DNA of 64,000 nt, taken from the NCBI GenBank assembly GCA_965198095.1, contig OZ240239.1, positions 3,720,001 through 3,784,000 of the forward strand. The letters are read 5' to 3'. Below the pieces are notes generated by a model. It made no database searches, was not told the DNA's origin, and was given only the letters and a program-made list of their open reading frames with translations. This document shows, one piece after another, positions 25,906-36,060 of this stretch. Both the position numbers and the translations under genes were made by a program. The stretch is from CBDFJH01 sp965198095 (lineage in GTDB: Bacteria > Latescibacterota > UBA2968 > GCA-2709665). Within the stretch, counting starts at the first letter, position 1; every line of letters starts with the position of its first letter.

Positions 25906-27402
25906 CTAAGGTTCCGGCCCGTGCGCGGGCTCCCGCTTCACGCGCATTCCGAGCACGGAACGGAGTCGTTCCCATTCGTGAGGTTCGAAAAAGCTCCACC
26001 CCCAGAGGATGAATGGATAGCTCAGGAGCAGGAGGCCCCGGGCCACGATCCCGGTGGCCGTCGACTCCTGAACGAAAGCAGAGATCACGAGATACAGAAC
26101 CAGGCCGACGGCGCAGATCTTCAACAGGCGTTCCCGCTCGTAGGCAACCCGATAGAACCTCCGCGTGCCCAGATGGAGCGCAACGGCCATCGTGACGTTC
26201 GCAGCCAGAGTCCCCCAGGCCGCGCCGACGAGCCCGATTCGAGGGATCAGAAGCACATTCAGGACGACGTTCGTCGCCGCACCGGCGCCCACGATGATCG
26301 GGAGCATCCGGGTCCGCGATTCCACGAACACGGCGCCCGTGAGGATCACGTAGATCCCATAGAAAACAAAGCCGAGCGTCACGATCGGGACGACGGCCTG
26401 GCCTTCCAGGTAGATCCCGGCGTTTCGGCCTGAAATCAGATGGATCAGCTCCCTGGCGTATGCAGAGACGCCGAGGAACAGAAGCATCCCCCCCAAGCAG
26501 AAATAGGTGGTGATCCGGGCACTCAGCTTCCGCCCCTCTTCCGCGTCGGGAAGCGACAGGAGCGCGGGCGCCCACGCCGCGCGAAAGGCCCGAACCACGA
26601 GCAACATCGGCAGCCCGAGCCGGTAAACGATGCCATACACACCGACCATCTCGAGCCCCAGGAAATACTTCACCAGAAACCGGTCCGAGAGGTTGATCAC
26701 GAGGGTCGCCAGGGCGGAGGGCACGAACGGAATCCCGAAAGCGAGGAGCTCTCGCACGCGGTGGTGAGCGTAGGACAGGCGGAGGTGCGAAATTCCGAGC
26801 GGACACAGGGCGACGAACGCCAGACTCGAGCTGGCCAGGTTGCTCCAGAAAACGGCCCGAACCCCCATGCCGAGTCCGGCGATCAGATAGATCGTGAGCG
26901 TCATCTGAAAGCTGTATTGTACGAACTTGATCGCCGCGTAGGTGGCGGAGCGCTGTCGCGCGCGGCAGAGGGTGAAGAGCGGCTCGGCCAGGCTGTCGAG
27001 CCAGACGATTGCCGCCAGCAGTTTGAAGATTTCGGAATGTTCTTCCGACCCCAGGATTCGCCGCGACAGCACGTCCGCGCCCGCCCACATGGCGGCGGAG
27101 AACAGAGAGGCGACTCCGAGCAGGGTCCAGAAGGCCGAACTGAACCGGGCGCGTCGAAGACCTTCGTCCGCCTCTCCGGACAGATACCGGATGAGCGCCG
27201 GATTCAGCCCGAGGGAATAGATGACCGCGGTGAACGCAATGAAGGCGTATGCCAGCGCCAGGACCCCGTTGTCCGCGGCGGTGAGCAGCCGGGCGTAGAG
27301 GGGCACCAGAAGCAACGAGACGGCTCGCCCCAGCAGGTCGCCCACGCCGTAGACGGCCGTGTGTCTGGCCAGGGACGTGACAGCATCAGGAGACACGGTC
27401 AT
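25906..27402 (-). CDS. Polysaccharide flippase (Wzx/MATE-like)
   Basis: The 498-residue polytopic membrane protein has about 12-14 hydrophobic segments. The opening TSLARHTAVYGVGDLLGRAVSLLLVPLYARLLT is typical of lipid-linked oligosaccharide flippases in the MOP exporter superfamily. A C-terminal polysaccharide-biosynthesis region is also present. It would move undecaprenyl-linked glycan across the inner membrane. It lies between PriA (78 bp gap) and the DUF4159 gene. Sugar-nucleotide genes elsewhere in the window (59.9-62.2 kb) could supply its pathway, but no glycosyltransferase is adjacent, so the substrate cannot be named. Confidence 0.85.
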   Translation of the reverse strand: MTVSPDAVTSLARHTAVYGVGDLLGRAVSLLLVPLYARLLTAADNGVLALAYAFIAFTAVIYSLGLNPALIRYLSGEADEGLRRARFSSAFWTLLGVASLFSAAMWAGADVLSRRILGSEEHSEIFKLLAAIVWLDSLAEPLFTLCRARQRSATYAAIKFVQYSFQMTLTIYLIAGLGMGVRAVFWSNLASSSLAFVALCPLGISHLRLSYAHHRVRELLAFGIPFVPSALATLVINLSDRFLVKYFLGLEMVGVYGIVYRLGLPMLLVVRAFRAAWAPALLSLPDAEEGRKLSARITTYFCLGGMLLFLGVSAYARELIHLISGRNAGIYLEGQAVVPIVTLGFVFYGIYVILTGAVFVESRTRMLPIIVGAGAATNVVLNVLLIPRIGLVGAAWGTLAANVTMAVALHLGTRRFYRVAYERERLLKICAVGLVLYLVISAFVQESTATGIVARGLLLLSYPFILWGWSFFEPHEWERLRSVLGMRVKREPAHGPEP

Positions 27403-27480
27403 CCGTTTGGAGTTGAAGGCCCACGTCGATCTCCGAATCCGGGTTGCGGATCGACCGCCAGTGACGAGCCGCCGGTTTTT

Positions 27481-29922
27481 TTACAACAGAGAGGTCGGAT
27501 CGATATCGATCTCCAGCCTCACCCCCGAGCGCCGATGGCCGCTCCGTTCTCCGAAACGCCCCCGCGCATCCCGGACGGTGGCATTGAGGTTCGCAGCAGA
27601 AGGAGACTGAAGCATGATCTGCCACCGGTAATATCCTTTGATGCGACCGACCGGGGCCTGCGCCGGTCCCAGAAGGCGCACTTTGGACGGCAGGCCGCGT
27701 CGGAGCTTCGCCGCGCACGTCTCCGCGGACCGCATCACCGCCTCTTCGTCCCTTCCTCGGAAAAGCAGCAGGGCAAGGCGCCAGAAAGGAGGATATCCCA
27801 GCCCCTTCCTGGCTTCGAGTTCACGACGCGCGAAGCTCAAAAAGTCGTGGCGCCGCGCGAATCGTATGGCCTCCCCGTCCGGCAGGTAGGTTTGCACGAC
27901 GACCTCCCCGGGAACCTCCCCCCTGCCGGCCCGGCCGCTCACCTGGACGAGCATCTGAAAGGTGCGCTCCCCGGCGCGAAAGTCGGGCAGATGGATCGCG
28001 GTATCCCCGGAGACCACGCCGACCAGCGTGACCCCTGGAAAATCCAATCCCTTCGCCACCATTTGAGTCCCCAACAGGATGTCCGCTTCACCCCGACGGA
28101 AGGCTTCCAGGAGATGATCGTGCGCCCCTTTGCGCCGGGTGGTGTCCACGTCCATACGAATCACCCTGGCGCCGGGGAACTGCTGCTCGAGGGTTTCTTC
28201 CACGCGCTGCGTGCCGACCCCGTAACGCTCGAGTCTCGTCCCGCCGCACGACCCGCAGACCCGCGGCGGCATTTCGCTGACGCCGCAGTAGTGGCAAACC
28301 AGCCTCTGGACCTGCGCGTGATAGGTCAGCGTCACCTGACAGACCCGACATTCGATCGCCTTCCCGCAATCCGCGCACTGCACGAAGGGCGCATAGCCTC
28401 TCCGATTCTGGAGGAGAATGATCCTCTCGCCCTTTCCGAGCCGGTCCAGCATCATTTCCCTCAAGGCGTGCGAGATGACCTGGCCCCGCTCCTTCTTCAG
28501 ATCGACGAGCGTGACATCCGGGAGCGGCCGGGCGTCGACACGCTCGGGGAGGGTCAGAAGGTCGAACTTGCCCGTGCTCGCGTTGTGGAACGACTCGAGC
28601 GACGGGGTCGCCGAACCGAGAACGACGCAGGCCCCCTCCATGCTCCCTCTCATCAAGGCGACGTCTCGAGCGTGATAACGAGGACTCCGATCTGTCTGTT
28701 TGTAAGAAGCATCGTGCTCCTCGTCCACGACGATCAGACCCAAATTCCGGACCGGAGCGAAAACGGCGGAACGCGTACCCACGACGACCGGGCGATGGCC
28801 TCGGAGGACCTCCCTCCAGGCGTCGTACCGCTCGCCCTCTGAAAGGCGGCTATGGAGCACCGCAACGCGGTCTCCGAAGCGCGCCTTGAAGTGACGTACC
28901 GTCTGGGGAGTCAGCGAAATCTCGGGCACCAACGCCAGCACGCCGCGACCCTGTTTCAGTGCGTGGGCGGCTGCATCGAGATAGACCCGCGTCTTGCCGC
29001 TTCCGGTCACCCCATGGAGGAGATGGCACCGATACGACCCGCCATCCAGACGCTCCCGGATACGTGCGAGCGCCTCCGCTTGGGACGAAGTGAGATCCGG
29101 CGCCTCCTCCGGCGTCGATTCCAGATCCGCATACGGATCCCGCATCACCTCTTCATAACCAAACTGCACCAGATTTCTGGCCGCGAGCGCCCGCTCAACG
29201 CCTGGACCGATGCCGATCTCTCGGAGCTCGGCAGACCGGAGCTTTCCGCCGGAAGACCAGAGACGACGGAGGCATTCCCCCTGCTTCGGTGCGCGCCTTT
29301 CAATGCCTGGCAGTTCCAGCTCCATCCACTTCTCGTCTTTCGGGATCAGTTCCACGGTGCGTTCCCGTTTCGGCCTGACCCGGGGCCGGCGCATCTCCTG
29401 ATACGTCCTGAGCAGCCCCCGCCTGACGAGGTTCGTGACGGCGGTACGCGTCTGGCCATTGCCCAGTCGACGTTCGATCTGTCTAAGCGTGGCCGAGCCG
29501 CTCGCCTGCACCTGCTCCAGCACAGCCCGCTGCGGGAGGGTCAGCAGATCCTCCGAGACCCGGTCCCTGTCTTCGAGCGCGAAGCGCTGCCCGCTCGCCG
29601 TATGAATCCCGGCGGGGAGGGCTGCCTTGAGTACCGACGCGAGGGAACAGACGTAGTAGCCCGCAATCCACCGGCAAAGGGCCAGAGCGCGCGGTGAGAC
29701 AACGGGATGGGGGTCCAGGAGGAGGCCGACCGATTTGAGACCATCCAGCTCACACCGGTCGGGCTGACCGACGACGATGCCGGTCGTCCACCGAACGCCA
29801 AGCGGCACCAGGACACGGCTGCCGATCCGTAGACCGTTCGCCAGATCCTCGGGCACCTCGTAGGTCATTTCACGATCGATGCGGGCATCGAGCGGTAGAA
29901 CGTCGGCAAAGGGCGAGGGCAT
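27481..29922 (-). CDS. priA: Primosomal protein N' (replication restart helicase PriA)
   Basis: The protein has 813 residues. It contains the 3'-DNA-binding N-terminal domain, a helicase core with Walker A GVTGSGKT (304-311) and a DEEH box (400-403, VVDEEHDASYKQ). A zinc-binding cluster of paired cysteines follows (CADCGKAIECRVCQ ... CHYCGVSEMPPRVCGSCGG), then motifs such as GTQMVAKGLDFPGV and VSGRAGRG. PriA reloads the replisome at stalled forks. Length and motifs are complete. It lies 4 bp downstream of the RodZ-like gene. Confidence 0.97.
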   Translation of the reverse strand: MPSPFADVLPLDARIDREMTYEVPEDLANGLRIGSRVLVPLGVRWTTGIVVGQPDRCELDGLKSVGLLLDPHPVVSPRALALCRWIAGYYVCSLASVLKAALPAGIHTASGQRFALEDRDRVSEDLLTLPQRAVLEQVQASGSATLRQIERRLGNGQTRTAVTNLVRRGLLRTYQEMRRPRVRPKRERTVELIPKDEKWMELELPGIERRAPKQGECLRRLWSSGGKLRSAELREIGIGPGVERALAARNLVQFGYEEVMRDPYADLESTPEEAPDLTSSQAEALARIRERLDGGSYRCHLLHGVTGSGKTRVYLDAAAHALKQGRGVLALVPEISLTPQTVRHFKARFGDRVAVLHSRLSEGERYDAWREVLRGHRPVVVGTRSAVFAPVRNLGLIVVDEEHDASYKQTDRSPRYHARDVALMRGSMEGACVVLGSATPSLESFHNASTGKFDLLTLPERVDARPLPDVTLVDLKKERGQVISHALREMMLDRLGKGERIILLQNRRGYAPFVQCADCGKAIECRVCQVTLTYHAQVQRLVCHYCGVSEMPPRVCGSCGGTRLERYGVGTQRVEETLEQQFPGARVIRMDVDTTRRKGAHDHLLEAFRRGEADILLGTQMVAKGLDFPGVTLVGVVSGDTAIHLPDFRAGERTFQMLVQVSGRAGRGEVPGEVVVQTYLPDGEAIRFARRHDFLSFARRELEARKGLGYPPFWRLALLLFRGRDEEAVMRSAETCAAKLRRGLPSKVRLLGPAQAPVGRIKGYYRWQIMLQSPSAANLNATVRDARGRFGERSGHRRSGVRLEIDIDPTSLL

Positions 29923-29926
29923 CCGG

Positions 29927-30856
29927 TCAGAGATCCCCGGAAGGGTTGGGAGGTGTGCGGGTGGCGCGCAGGACTTCTTCGACCCAGACGCTCTTTCTCG
30001 AGACTTGAAGGCGGAGTTTGTGACCCGGCTTTCCGATCGGCTTCAGACGACGGCCCTGGAGGGAAAACACCAGGGCGTCGGCTTCGTCGACTTCGACGCG
30101 GAACCGTTGTCGGGCCCTCCAGGAACCGGTGTCTCCCGCCAGCAGCATCCCCGTGAAAACGATCTCGTCGTCGGCAAGCACCAGAGCGTTCGTCACACGC
30201 GAAGCCTCCACGCTCAGGCTCAGCACGCTGTCTTGATGCCCGGAGGGAAGACCGGTCGAAAAAGAATAGGCCAGGACCACCCGTTCACGTGGAACCGCAT
30301 CGGCGCCCGATCCCGGCCGTGCCTCGAACCGTGGAACTGCGTCGACGTCCGATCCCGGCCGTGCCCCGGACATCGGGTCGCCGGCGCGCCTTTCTACGGG
30401 GTCGCCGGCCTCCTTTGTGGGCGTACCCACGTCCAGACCGGCGCCCGGCAGAGGCCAGAACTTACCCCCTCTGAGCGCAAAGCTGCCAATACCGACGGCA
30501 AGAATCATTGCGACGGTCACGGCGAAAATCAAGACAGGCCGACGGCGGGAGCTTTCTTCCCTTGCGTCTTCGACCGGTTCGGGGCTCGGTGACGGAAGCG
30601 CGCGGAGGGTCTCATAGCGGGAAAGGACGACGCTGGAGGAAAGCCCGACTTCCTGAGCATACCTCTTCAGAAACAGCCGGACATAGGCCCTTGGCAGAGC
30701 CTCGAAGTTCCCGGCCTCGATGGCCTTCAGGAAGCTGAGATTGATGCGTGTCCGTTCGAACAGATCTTCGAGAGACAGGCCACACTTCTCGCGCCGCGCC
30801 TTGAGCTCCGCCGAAACATCGCTCAGCTCGGATTGGGACAACGCAATGCCTCCCAT
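29927..30856 (-). CDS. RodZ-like helix-turn-helix membrane protein
   Basis: This 309-residue protein has an N-terminal helix-turn-helix of the HTH_25 type (LSLEDLFERTRINLSFLKAI, about residues 24-50). One transmembrane segment follows (about residues 111-130, PVLIFAVTVAMILAVGIGSF). The C-terminal beta-rich domain resembles DUF4115 (DEIVFTGMLLAGDTGSWRAR). This is the RodZ layout, in which the cytoplasmic domain binds MreB. The region between the membrane segment and C-terminal domain has short repeats (RPGSDVDAVPRFEA, RPGSGADAVPRE). The gene lies between maf and priA on the same strand. Confidence 0.75.
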   Translation of the reverse strand: MGGIALSQSELSDVSAELKARREKCGLSLEDLFERTRINLSFLKAIEAGNFEALPRAYVRLFLKRYAQEVGLSSSVVLSRYETLRALPSPSPEPVEDAREESSRRRPVLIFAVTVAMILAVGIGSFALRGGKFWPLPGAGLDVGTPTKEAGDPVERRAGDPMSGARPGSDVDAVPRFEARPGSGADAVPRERVVLAYSFSTGLPSGHQDSVLSLSVEASRVTNALVLADDEIVFTGMLLAGDTGSWRARQRFRVEVDEADALVFSLQGRRLKPIGKPGHKLRLQVSRKSVWVEEVLRATRTPPNPSGDL

Positions 30857-30909
30857 CCTTCAGCTTCCCGGAAAACCGGATGCCGATCCCTCGAACGCAC
30901 GGGCCCGGC

Positions 30910-31563
30910 CTACAATTTTCGAGGACAGGCAGACAACGACCAGGATCCGGCGGATCCGGAGCATGGAGCGGTCCGCGGAATCCAGGACCACGGCGACTGA
31001 CCCAAGCAGTCTTCCAGCAGGCCCCAAAAACAGGTCAGCGGCAGTCCCATGACGTTGTAGAAACAGCCTGAGATCGACTCGATAAACATCCCCGCAACCC
31101 CTTGTGCCGCGTAAGCGCCCGCTTTGTCCATCGACTCCCCGGTGGCCAGGTAGCGGCTGATGTCTTCTTCCGAAAGAGGGCGCATGAGAACGTCGGTGAC
31201 GGCCACGTCCCGGGAGGATCGGTCTCGACCGGCTTCGATCAGCGTCATCCCCGAGTAGACGCGGTGTCGCCTTCCGGAAAGCCGTTTCAGCATGCGAGCG
31301 GCGTCCCCTCGGTCTGACGGTTTTCCGAGCACCTCATTGTCCACGACGACGACCGTATCCACGCCGAGTACGAGTTCGCCCTCGAAGTCCCGTGCCACCG
31401 CCTCGGACTTTCTCCGAGAAATCGACAGAACCTGTTCCTCCGGTGTCAGGGCGGAATCTACCGATTCCGAAACGTGGCTCGGTACGGCGCGAAACGGAAT
31501 CCCGACCCTCCGCAACAGGACCGCCCGCCTGGGGGATGCAGAGGCCAGGATCAATCGACTCAT
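30910..31563 (-). CDS. Maf family nucleotide pyrophosphatase
   Basis: The 217-residue protein begins MSRLILASASPRRAVLLRRVG, the Maf signature. It has the conserved middle EAVARDFEGELVLGVDTVVVVD and a C-terminal YAAQGVAGMFIESISGCFYNVMGLP split over residues 170-195. Maf proteins hydrolyse non-canonical or canonical nucleotides such as dTTP and UTP, and are linked to cell-division arrest. The ATG overlaps the Dtd stop (ATGA), so the two house-cleaning enzymes are translationally coupled. The C-terminal tail after the conserved core (about 25 residues) is longer than usual. Confidence 0.92.
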   Translation of the reverse strand: MSRLILASASPRRAVLLRRVGIPFRAVPSHVSESVDSALTPEEQVLSISRRKSEAVARDFEGELVLGVDTVVVVDNEVLGKPSDRGDAARMLKRLSGRRHRVYSGMTLIEAGRDRSSRDVAVTDVLMRPLSEEDISRYLATGESMDKAGAYAAQGVAGMFIESISGCFYNVMGLPLTCFWGLLEDCLGQSPWSWIPRTAPCSGSAGSWSLSACPRKL

Positions 31564-32006
31564 TTTTGAGGGCTCTCCAGCATCAGGGTCACCGGTCCAT
31601 CGTTGCAAAGCTCGACCTCCATACGCGCGCGGAACGTTCCGGTCTTTACCGGAACGTCCAGACTCCGAAGGTCTTCGACAAAAGATTCGTAGTGCCTTTC
31701 GGCCACCTCCGGATCGGCGGCCTTCACGAAGCTCGGCCTTCTTCCCTTCCTCGTATCTCCGTAGAGCGTGAACTGAGAGACGACCAGGGCCTCTCCGCCG
31801 ACATCCAGAAGAGAGCGATTCATCTTTCCCTGCCCGTCTTCGAAAATCCGGAGATGGGCACATTTGTCGGCCAGGAACCTGACGTCGTCTCCCGTGTCGC
31901 CGCTGTGGACCCCCAGGAGGATCAACAACCCCCTCCCGATCCGGACCGATTCCGTCCCCTCGACGTTCACGGCAGATCGACTGACCCTCTGAACAAGTGC
32001 CCGCAA
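31560..32006 (-). CDS. dtd: D-aminoacyl-tRNA deacylase
   Basis: The protein has 148 residues if translation begins at the TTG at 32006, giving M-RALVQRVSRSAVNVEG, which is where family members start. An ATG at 32051 would add a 15-residue extension with no family counterpart. Diagnostic motifs are GLLILLGVHSGDT, EALVVSQFTLYGDTRKGRRPSF (SQxT motif) and GxFRARMEVELCNDGPVT (Gly-cisPro-type motif near the C-terminus). The enzyme removes D-amino acids from mischarged tRNA. It precedes maf with a 4-bp overlap and follows lptD by about 117 bp. Confidence 0.93.
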   Translation of the reverse strand: MRALVQRVSRSAVNVEGTESVRIGRGLLILLGVHSGDTGDDVRFLADKCAHLRIFEDGQGKMNRSLLDVGGEALVVSQFTLYGDTRKGRRPSFVKAADPEVAERHYESFVEDLRSLDVPVKTGTFRARMEVELCNDGPVTLMLESPQK

Positions 32007-32123
32007 GTTGCCCCGATCGTGCAGCGATTCGGCCAAATGGGATTTGGACAAGATGCCTTATATTTATCCTATTTGGGACATCTTCGCAAGGCTTATCGGG
32101 CTGCGGAAACGCTTCGCGTCCCG

Positions 32124-34439
32124 CTAGGCCCCGAATCCGCCCTGACGGTGCTCCAGCTTGATCTGAGGAATCCCCTTGATGTTGATCTTGAAGTAAAACC
32201 CGCTGTTGAATCCGGTGGGGTGCCACGAGAATCGGGCTTCCCAGCAATGCAGGTCTCGATAGACCGACAGGTTCTGGGCGGTCAGCTTGCGCCCCTCGAT
32301 ATCATAGTTGAGCCCATAGCTGATGCGCCAGGCGCGCGTCGGATTGAACCCGAAATCGGCCTTGAGCCAGGACCGTGTCACTTTGGCGGGCTGCTTTCTC
32401 AGATCATAATAGTGGGTCACGTTGACCCGCCAGGGATTCGTGACATCTCCGCCGCCCTCATAAAGGTCCCGCTCAAACCCGAAGTCGGATGAGACGGCGG
32501 AAATCGGTGCGCGCCGCGCCGCCACTTCGCGCGCGCCGCGACCGCCTCCCAGTCGGAAGCTGGACGTAACGGCCAGACGCTGCAGACGGGGGCCGAGCAT
32601 CGACAGACGATCCTGATCATCGTAAAAGTCGTGCGTCATGGACAGCCGGACATCCACGCGACGGTCCGGCTTGACCGAAGCCACGGTCCGCAGCGGCTCC
32701 CACTTCCGCGCGGCGCCATCGAACCGATAACCGGTGGAGAAGTTCACGGAAGCGAACGTGAATCGGGTCTCCCTCCCCTCTCGTTCCGTCTTGATGTCGA
32801 ACGCGTTGCCCAGCCCGAAGCTCATGTGCCGTGTCGGATCCTGCACTGACCTCTTTCCTCTCAATCCGAAGGTGCCTCCGGCGACCGTCGCGGTCTGACG
32901 GTAGCGAAAATCGATCCGCGGCTGCAGGCGATGCCGGATGCCTCGAAGGCGGCCCCGTTGGGGCCGAAAGATGCCGTAGAGGGTCGTACCGGTGGAAAGG
33001 TTCGCGCGATACGTCTCTCTCCGCGTGTCGCGATCCTGGTCGTTCCGGGAGAAATGCTGCGTCGTGGAAAATGACGGGGTCACATCCAGCCATCCCAACG
33101 CCCGGTGCTGGCTGTTCAGAGAAAACCGACCCCGTAAGCTCAGATCCTCCGAGTCCAAAGTATCGGCGGAGGCGGCGTGGCGGGTAAGACTGTTGTTCAG
33201 TTCTCCGGAGACGGCGTAAAAGATCGAACGATACCAGGAGCGACCCGTCGCGGATCGTCCGGACCCGCCAATCAGCGGCCGCCTGCCCTGGCGAAACGAG
33301 AGTCGCGGGAATCCCTGAAAACTGTTCCGCTGCCTGGCGAGGTCACGGTAAAAGGTCGTGCTCGCGTCCAGGCTGCGTCCGGATTCAGCCCACCGTTTGT
33401 CCAGGGAGAGGCTCGACCTGAGCTGCCGGTTGAGCGCCCGATAGAGATCGTCGCTGTTACGTCGCTCGAAACTGGCTGTGCTGAACGACCCGCTGCCCCG
33501 CACGTTGAGCGTGGGACTCAGGCGCTGCTGGTGACGAACGTTGAGCCGCCAGCTTCGAGATCCGGCTCGGTTCTCCAAGGAAAGATTCGCCGCCCCGCTG
33601 ATCCGTCGTCGCACATTGTAAACTAGATTCGTGTCAACCAGGAAGCCCCCGCTCTCCCTGAAGGTCGTTCGAAACGTGGCGTCCCAATAGTCGCTGGGCG
33701 CATAGTAATAGCCCAGATTCCTGACGAAGAAGCCATCCCGGCTGTTGCTGCCGATGTTCGGCGTCAACAGACCGGACTTGCGTCCCGTCGTCGTCGGAAA
33801 CACGAAGAACGGCAGCCAGGCAACCGGCACGGGTCCGATGCGAAACGTCACGGACCGCCCGATGGCCTTGTCGTCTTCCAGCACCTTCAGATTTCCACAC
33901 AGGAAGTCGTAGTGCACGTGATCCCGATTGCAGGTCGAAACGGAAAGGTTTCGAGCGTAGAGCGCCCCCTCCGGGCTCAGCAGGATGTTCTCGCCTCGAT
34001 AATATTTGCCCAGATAGGCCGCACGTCCCCCGGTCACCCTTCCCCGGCCCGTCTTCAGATCGTAGACCAGCCGGGTCCCGGAAAACCGCTCCTTGCCCCG
34101 GATCAAGACGGGAAGGTCGCGCCCCGCCCCGGTCGCGTCCGGAACGGCTCGGGCCGTCAGGCGCTGCGCCTTTCGATCCAGTTCGACCCACTCCGCTCTC
34201 AGTTCCGTTCCCCGGTATCGAAGCACCACTTTGCCCTCCAGGACCACGCGACCCGCCGTGAGGTCATCGACCACGCGATCTGCTTCATATTCGTAACGGG
34301 TTGAATCGGTCTGCGCCGGCACCGCCGGTTTCATCTGTGCCCAGAGATTTCCCGCCCCGCAGAGGAAGAGACTGATCGCGTAAAGGGAGCCGACGACCCT
34401 TCGACCAGGGGTTCCTTGTCTTTTGCCTGAATCGTTCAT
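32124..34439 (-). CDS. lptD: LPS-assembly outer-membrane protein (LptD/OstA-like)
   Basis: This 771-residue protein has a signal peptide ending near NLWAQ (residue 35). An OstA-like domain follows (about 50-150, YEYEADRVVDDLTAGRVVLE). A long C-terminal beta-barrel alternates aromatic and basic residues, with the recognisable SGLLTPNIGSNSRDGFFVRN segment near residue 240. It would insert lipopolysaccharide into the outer membrane. Its presence supports a diderm cell with LPS-like glycolipid. The four-cysteine pattern of enterobacterial LptD is not evident; only CNRDH and LCGN cysteines are seen. It is the first gene of a long minus-strand run and is divergent from the sialidase-like gene. Confidence 0.85.
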   Translation of the reverse strand: MNDSGKRQGTPGRRVVGSLYAISLFLCGAGNLWAQMKPAVPAQTDSTRYEYEADRVVDDLTAGRVVLEGKVVLRYRGTELRAEWVELDRKAQRLTARAVPDATGAGRDLPVLIRGKERFSGTRLVYDLKTGRGRVTGGRAAYLGKYYRGENILLSPEGALYARNLSVSTCNRDHVHYDFLCGNLKVLEDDKAIGRSVTFRIGPVPVAWLPFFVFPTTTGRKSGLLTPNIGSNSRDGFFVRNLGYYYAPSDYWDATFRTTFRESGGFLVDTNLVYNVRRRISGAANLSLENRAGSRSWRLNVRHQQRLSPTLNVRGSGSFSTASFERRNSDDLYRALNRQLRSSLSLDKRWAESGRSLDASTTFYRDLARQRNSFQGFPRLSFRQGRRPLIGGSGRSATGRSWYRSIFYAVSGELNNSLTRHAASADTLDSEDLSLRGRFSLNSQHRALGWLDVTPSFSTTQHFSRNDQDRDTRRETYRANLSTGTTLYGIFRPQRGRLRGIRHRLQPRIDFRYRQTATVAGGTFGLRGKRSVQDPTRHMSFGLGNAFDIKTEREGRETRFTFASVNFSTGYRFDGAARKWEPLRTVASVKPDRRVDVRLSMTHDFYDDQDRLSMLGPRLQRLAVTSSFRLGGGRGAREVAARRAPISAVSSDFGFERDLYEGGGDVTNPWRVNVTHYYDLRKQPAKVTRSWLKADFGFNPTRAWRISYGLNYDIEGRKLTAQNLSVYRDLHCWEARFSWHPTGFNSGFYFKINIKGIPQIKLEHRQGGFGA

Positions 34440-34490
34440 ACCTTGGTCGAAATCGAAACCTGCGCACGTTCCTCCCGAAAGGAGCCTCTC

Positions 34491-35561
34491 TTGCCCGCTA
34501 TCGAAATCTTGGACAGAGGCTGGATCGACAGACGCGATTCCTCGTTTCCGCAGGCGGTCCTGCTTCCGAACGGCGATATCCTTTGCGCCTTCTGCGTTGG
34601 GGGCGCTGCATTCGCCACGGGCGGCTCCGACTGGGCCAGGTCGACCGACGGCGGTTCGACCTGGACGGTCGAGGGGACCATTCTGCCCATGGGGACCGAT
34701 CCGTTCAGCTCGAGCCTCCTCAAGCTCTCAGCCTCGCCCGACGGAGCGGTGATCTATGCCTACGGCTCGCGATGCTACCGGCGACCGGGCGAGCGCTTCG
34801 AGGATGGGGCGCACAACGAACCGGTGCTCTGCCGTTCGACGGACGGAGGGCGGTCCTGGTCCGACCCGGAGGTCATTCCCATGCCGGCGGACTGCCCGCT
34901 CGAAATCTCTCACGGCCTCCTCCCCCTTTCGTCAGGCAGGCTCCTCTGCCCGGCGGCGACGCTGCCGGCGAAGGATCGCCTGGGCGAGCAGGTACTCGTC
35001 GCCATCTCCGACGACGGGGGACGGTCCTGGGACCAACACGCGGTTGTCTTCCAGGATCCTGAGCAACGCCTCGGATACTTCGAGCAAAAACTGGCCGAGA
35101 TCTCCCCGGGACGCCTGATTGCGGTATGCTGGACCGTCACCCTCGAAGCGCTTGAAGACCAGCCGGACAGCTTCGCCATCTCCGACGACGGGGGGTCCAC
35201 CTGGGGACCGGCCCGTTCCACCGGAATCCACGGACAGACCATGACCCCCGTTCCTCTCGGGGGCGACCGCCTCCTCGTGCTCTACAACAGGCGATACGGA
35301 GAACAGGCCATTGTCGCGGCATCGGTCACCTTCTCCGAGCACGCCTGGACGGTCCACTCGGAAGACACTCTCTACGACGCAGGAGGCAGACACGATCGAC
35401 CGGACGGCGGTCTGGACACCTCCCTGGATGAGCTCCACGATTTCGCCTTCGGATTTCCGACGGCAATTCGGCTGAAGGACGGGACCTTTTTAGCCACACA
35501 CTGGTGCCAGGAAGATCGGCGCTTTGGCATCCGGTGGACAAAGCTGCGTGTGGACTGGTAG
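34491..35561 (+). CDS. Sialidase-like Asp-box (BNR) protein
   Basis: The protein has 356 residues from a TTG at 34491, which has an AAAGGAG box about 7 bp upstream. The alternative TTG at 34443 lacks one. Four Asp-boxes (SxDxGxxW) lie at about residues 51-58, 116-123, 173-180 and 231-238, the pattern of a six-bladed neuraminidase propeller (exo-alpha-sialidase-like, GH33-like). There is no signal peptide, so it is probably cytoplasmic or exported by another route. Similar proteins in marine and soil bacteria are annotated as sialidases, but many probably act on other sugars. It is transcribed alone, divergent from lptD. Confidence 0.8.
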   Translation: MPAIEILDRGWIDRRDSSFPQAVLLPNGDILCAFCVGGAAFATGGSDWARSTDGGSTWTVEGTILPMGTDPFSSSLLKLSASPDGAVIYAYGSRCYRRPGERFEDGAHNEPVLCRSTDGGRSWSDPEVIPMPADCPLEISHGLLPLSSGRLLCPAATLPAKDRLGEQVLVAISDDGGRSWDQHAVVFQDPEQRLGYFEQKLAEISPGRLIAVCWTVTLEALEDQPDSFAISDDGGSTWGPARSTGIHGQTMTPVPLGGDRLLVLYNRRYGEQAIVAASVTFSEHAWTVHSEDTLYDAGGRHDRPDGGLDTSLDELHDFAFGFPTAIRLKDGTFLATHWCQEDRRFGIRWTKLRVDW

Positions 35562-35954
35562 GCCCAAGCCTGTGAGGGCTCCCTTCTCCGATGAGGGGGC
35601 GAAAACCAGGCACCCGAAAACCATCTCAAGAGGCGACGCGCGCGCCGCGGACGAGCGGCGGGCCGAAACAGGGCGCTTCAAAGACCGATAAGGTTCGCTC
35701 CCGACTCAAATGTATCCCTTATTCGCTTAAAGCAAAATCCTTTATCGAGCGTGTGCAGGCATCTTTCCGCGCCCGCGCGGCTCTTGAAGAAGCGGCGCCG
35801 CGAACGATCGGGCGGGCGGTCAACGATCCATTCCAAGGCGCCCTTCCAAACCGACCGGCCCCTGTGCCTGTCTACGCTCCGCGGACGATTTTTTCCTTGC
35901 CTGCCGCACTGTGTTGAATTAACTTAACTCCCTGAAAGGGAAGGGCCTGAGAAC
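35562..35954. other. Intergenic region before tRNA-Leu
   Basis: No gene is supported. A 108-codon open frame at 35591-35917 has low-complexity basic sequence and no ribosome-binding site. No clear tRNA promoter was recognised. Confidence 0.5.
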
Positions 35955-36046
<92 letters not shown>

Positions 36047-36060
36047 AGCGAGCGGCTATG

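Noticed and set aside
35591..35917. A 108-codon open frame before tRNA-Leu
   Set aside because: Low-complexity basic sequence without a translation start signal.
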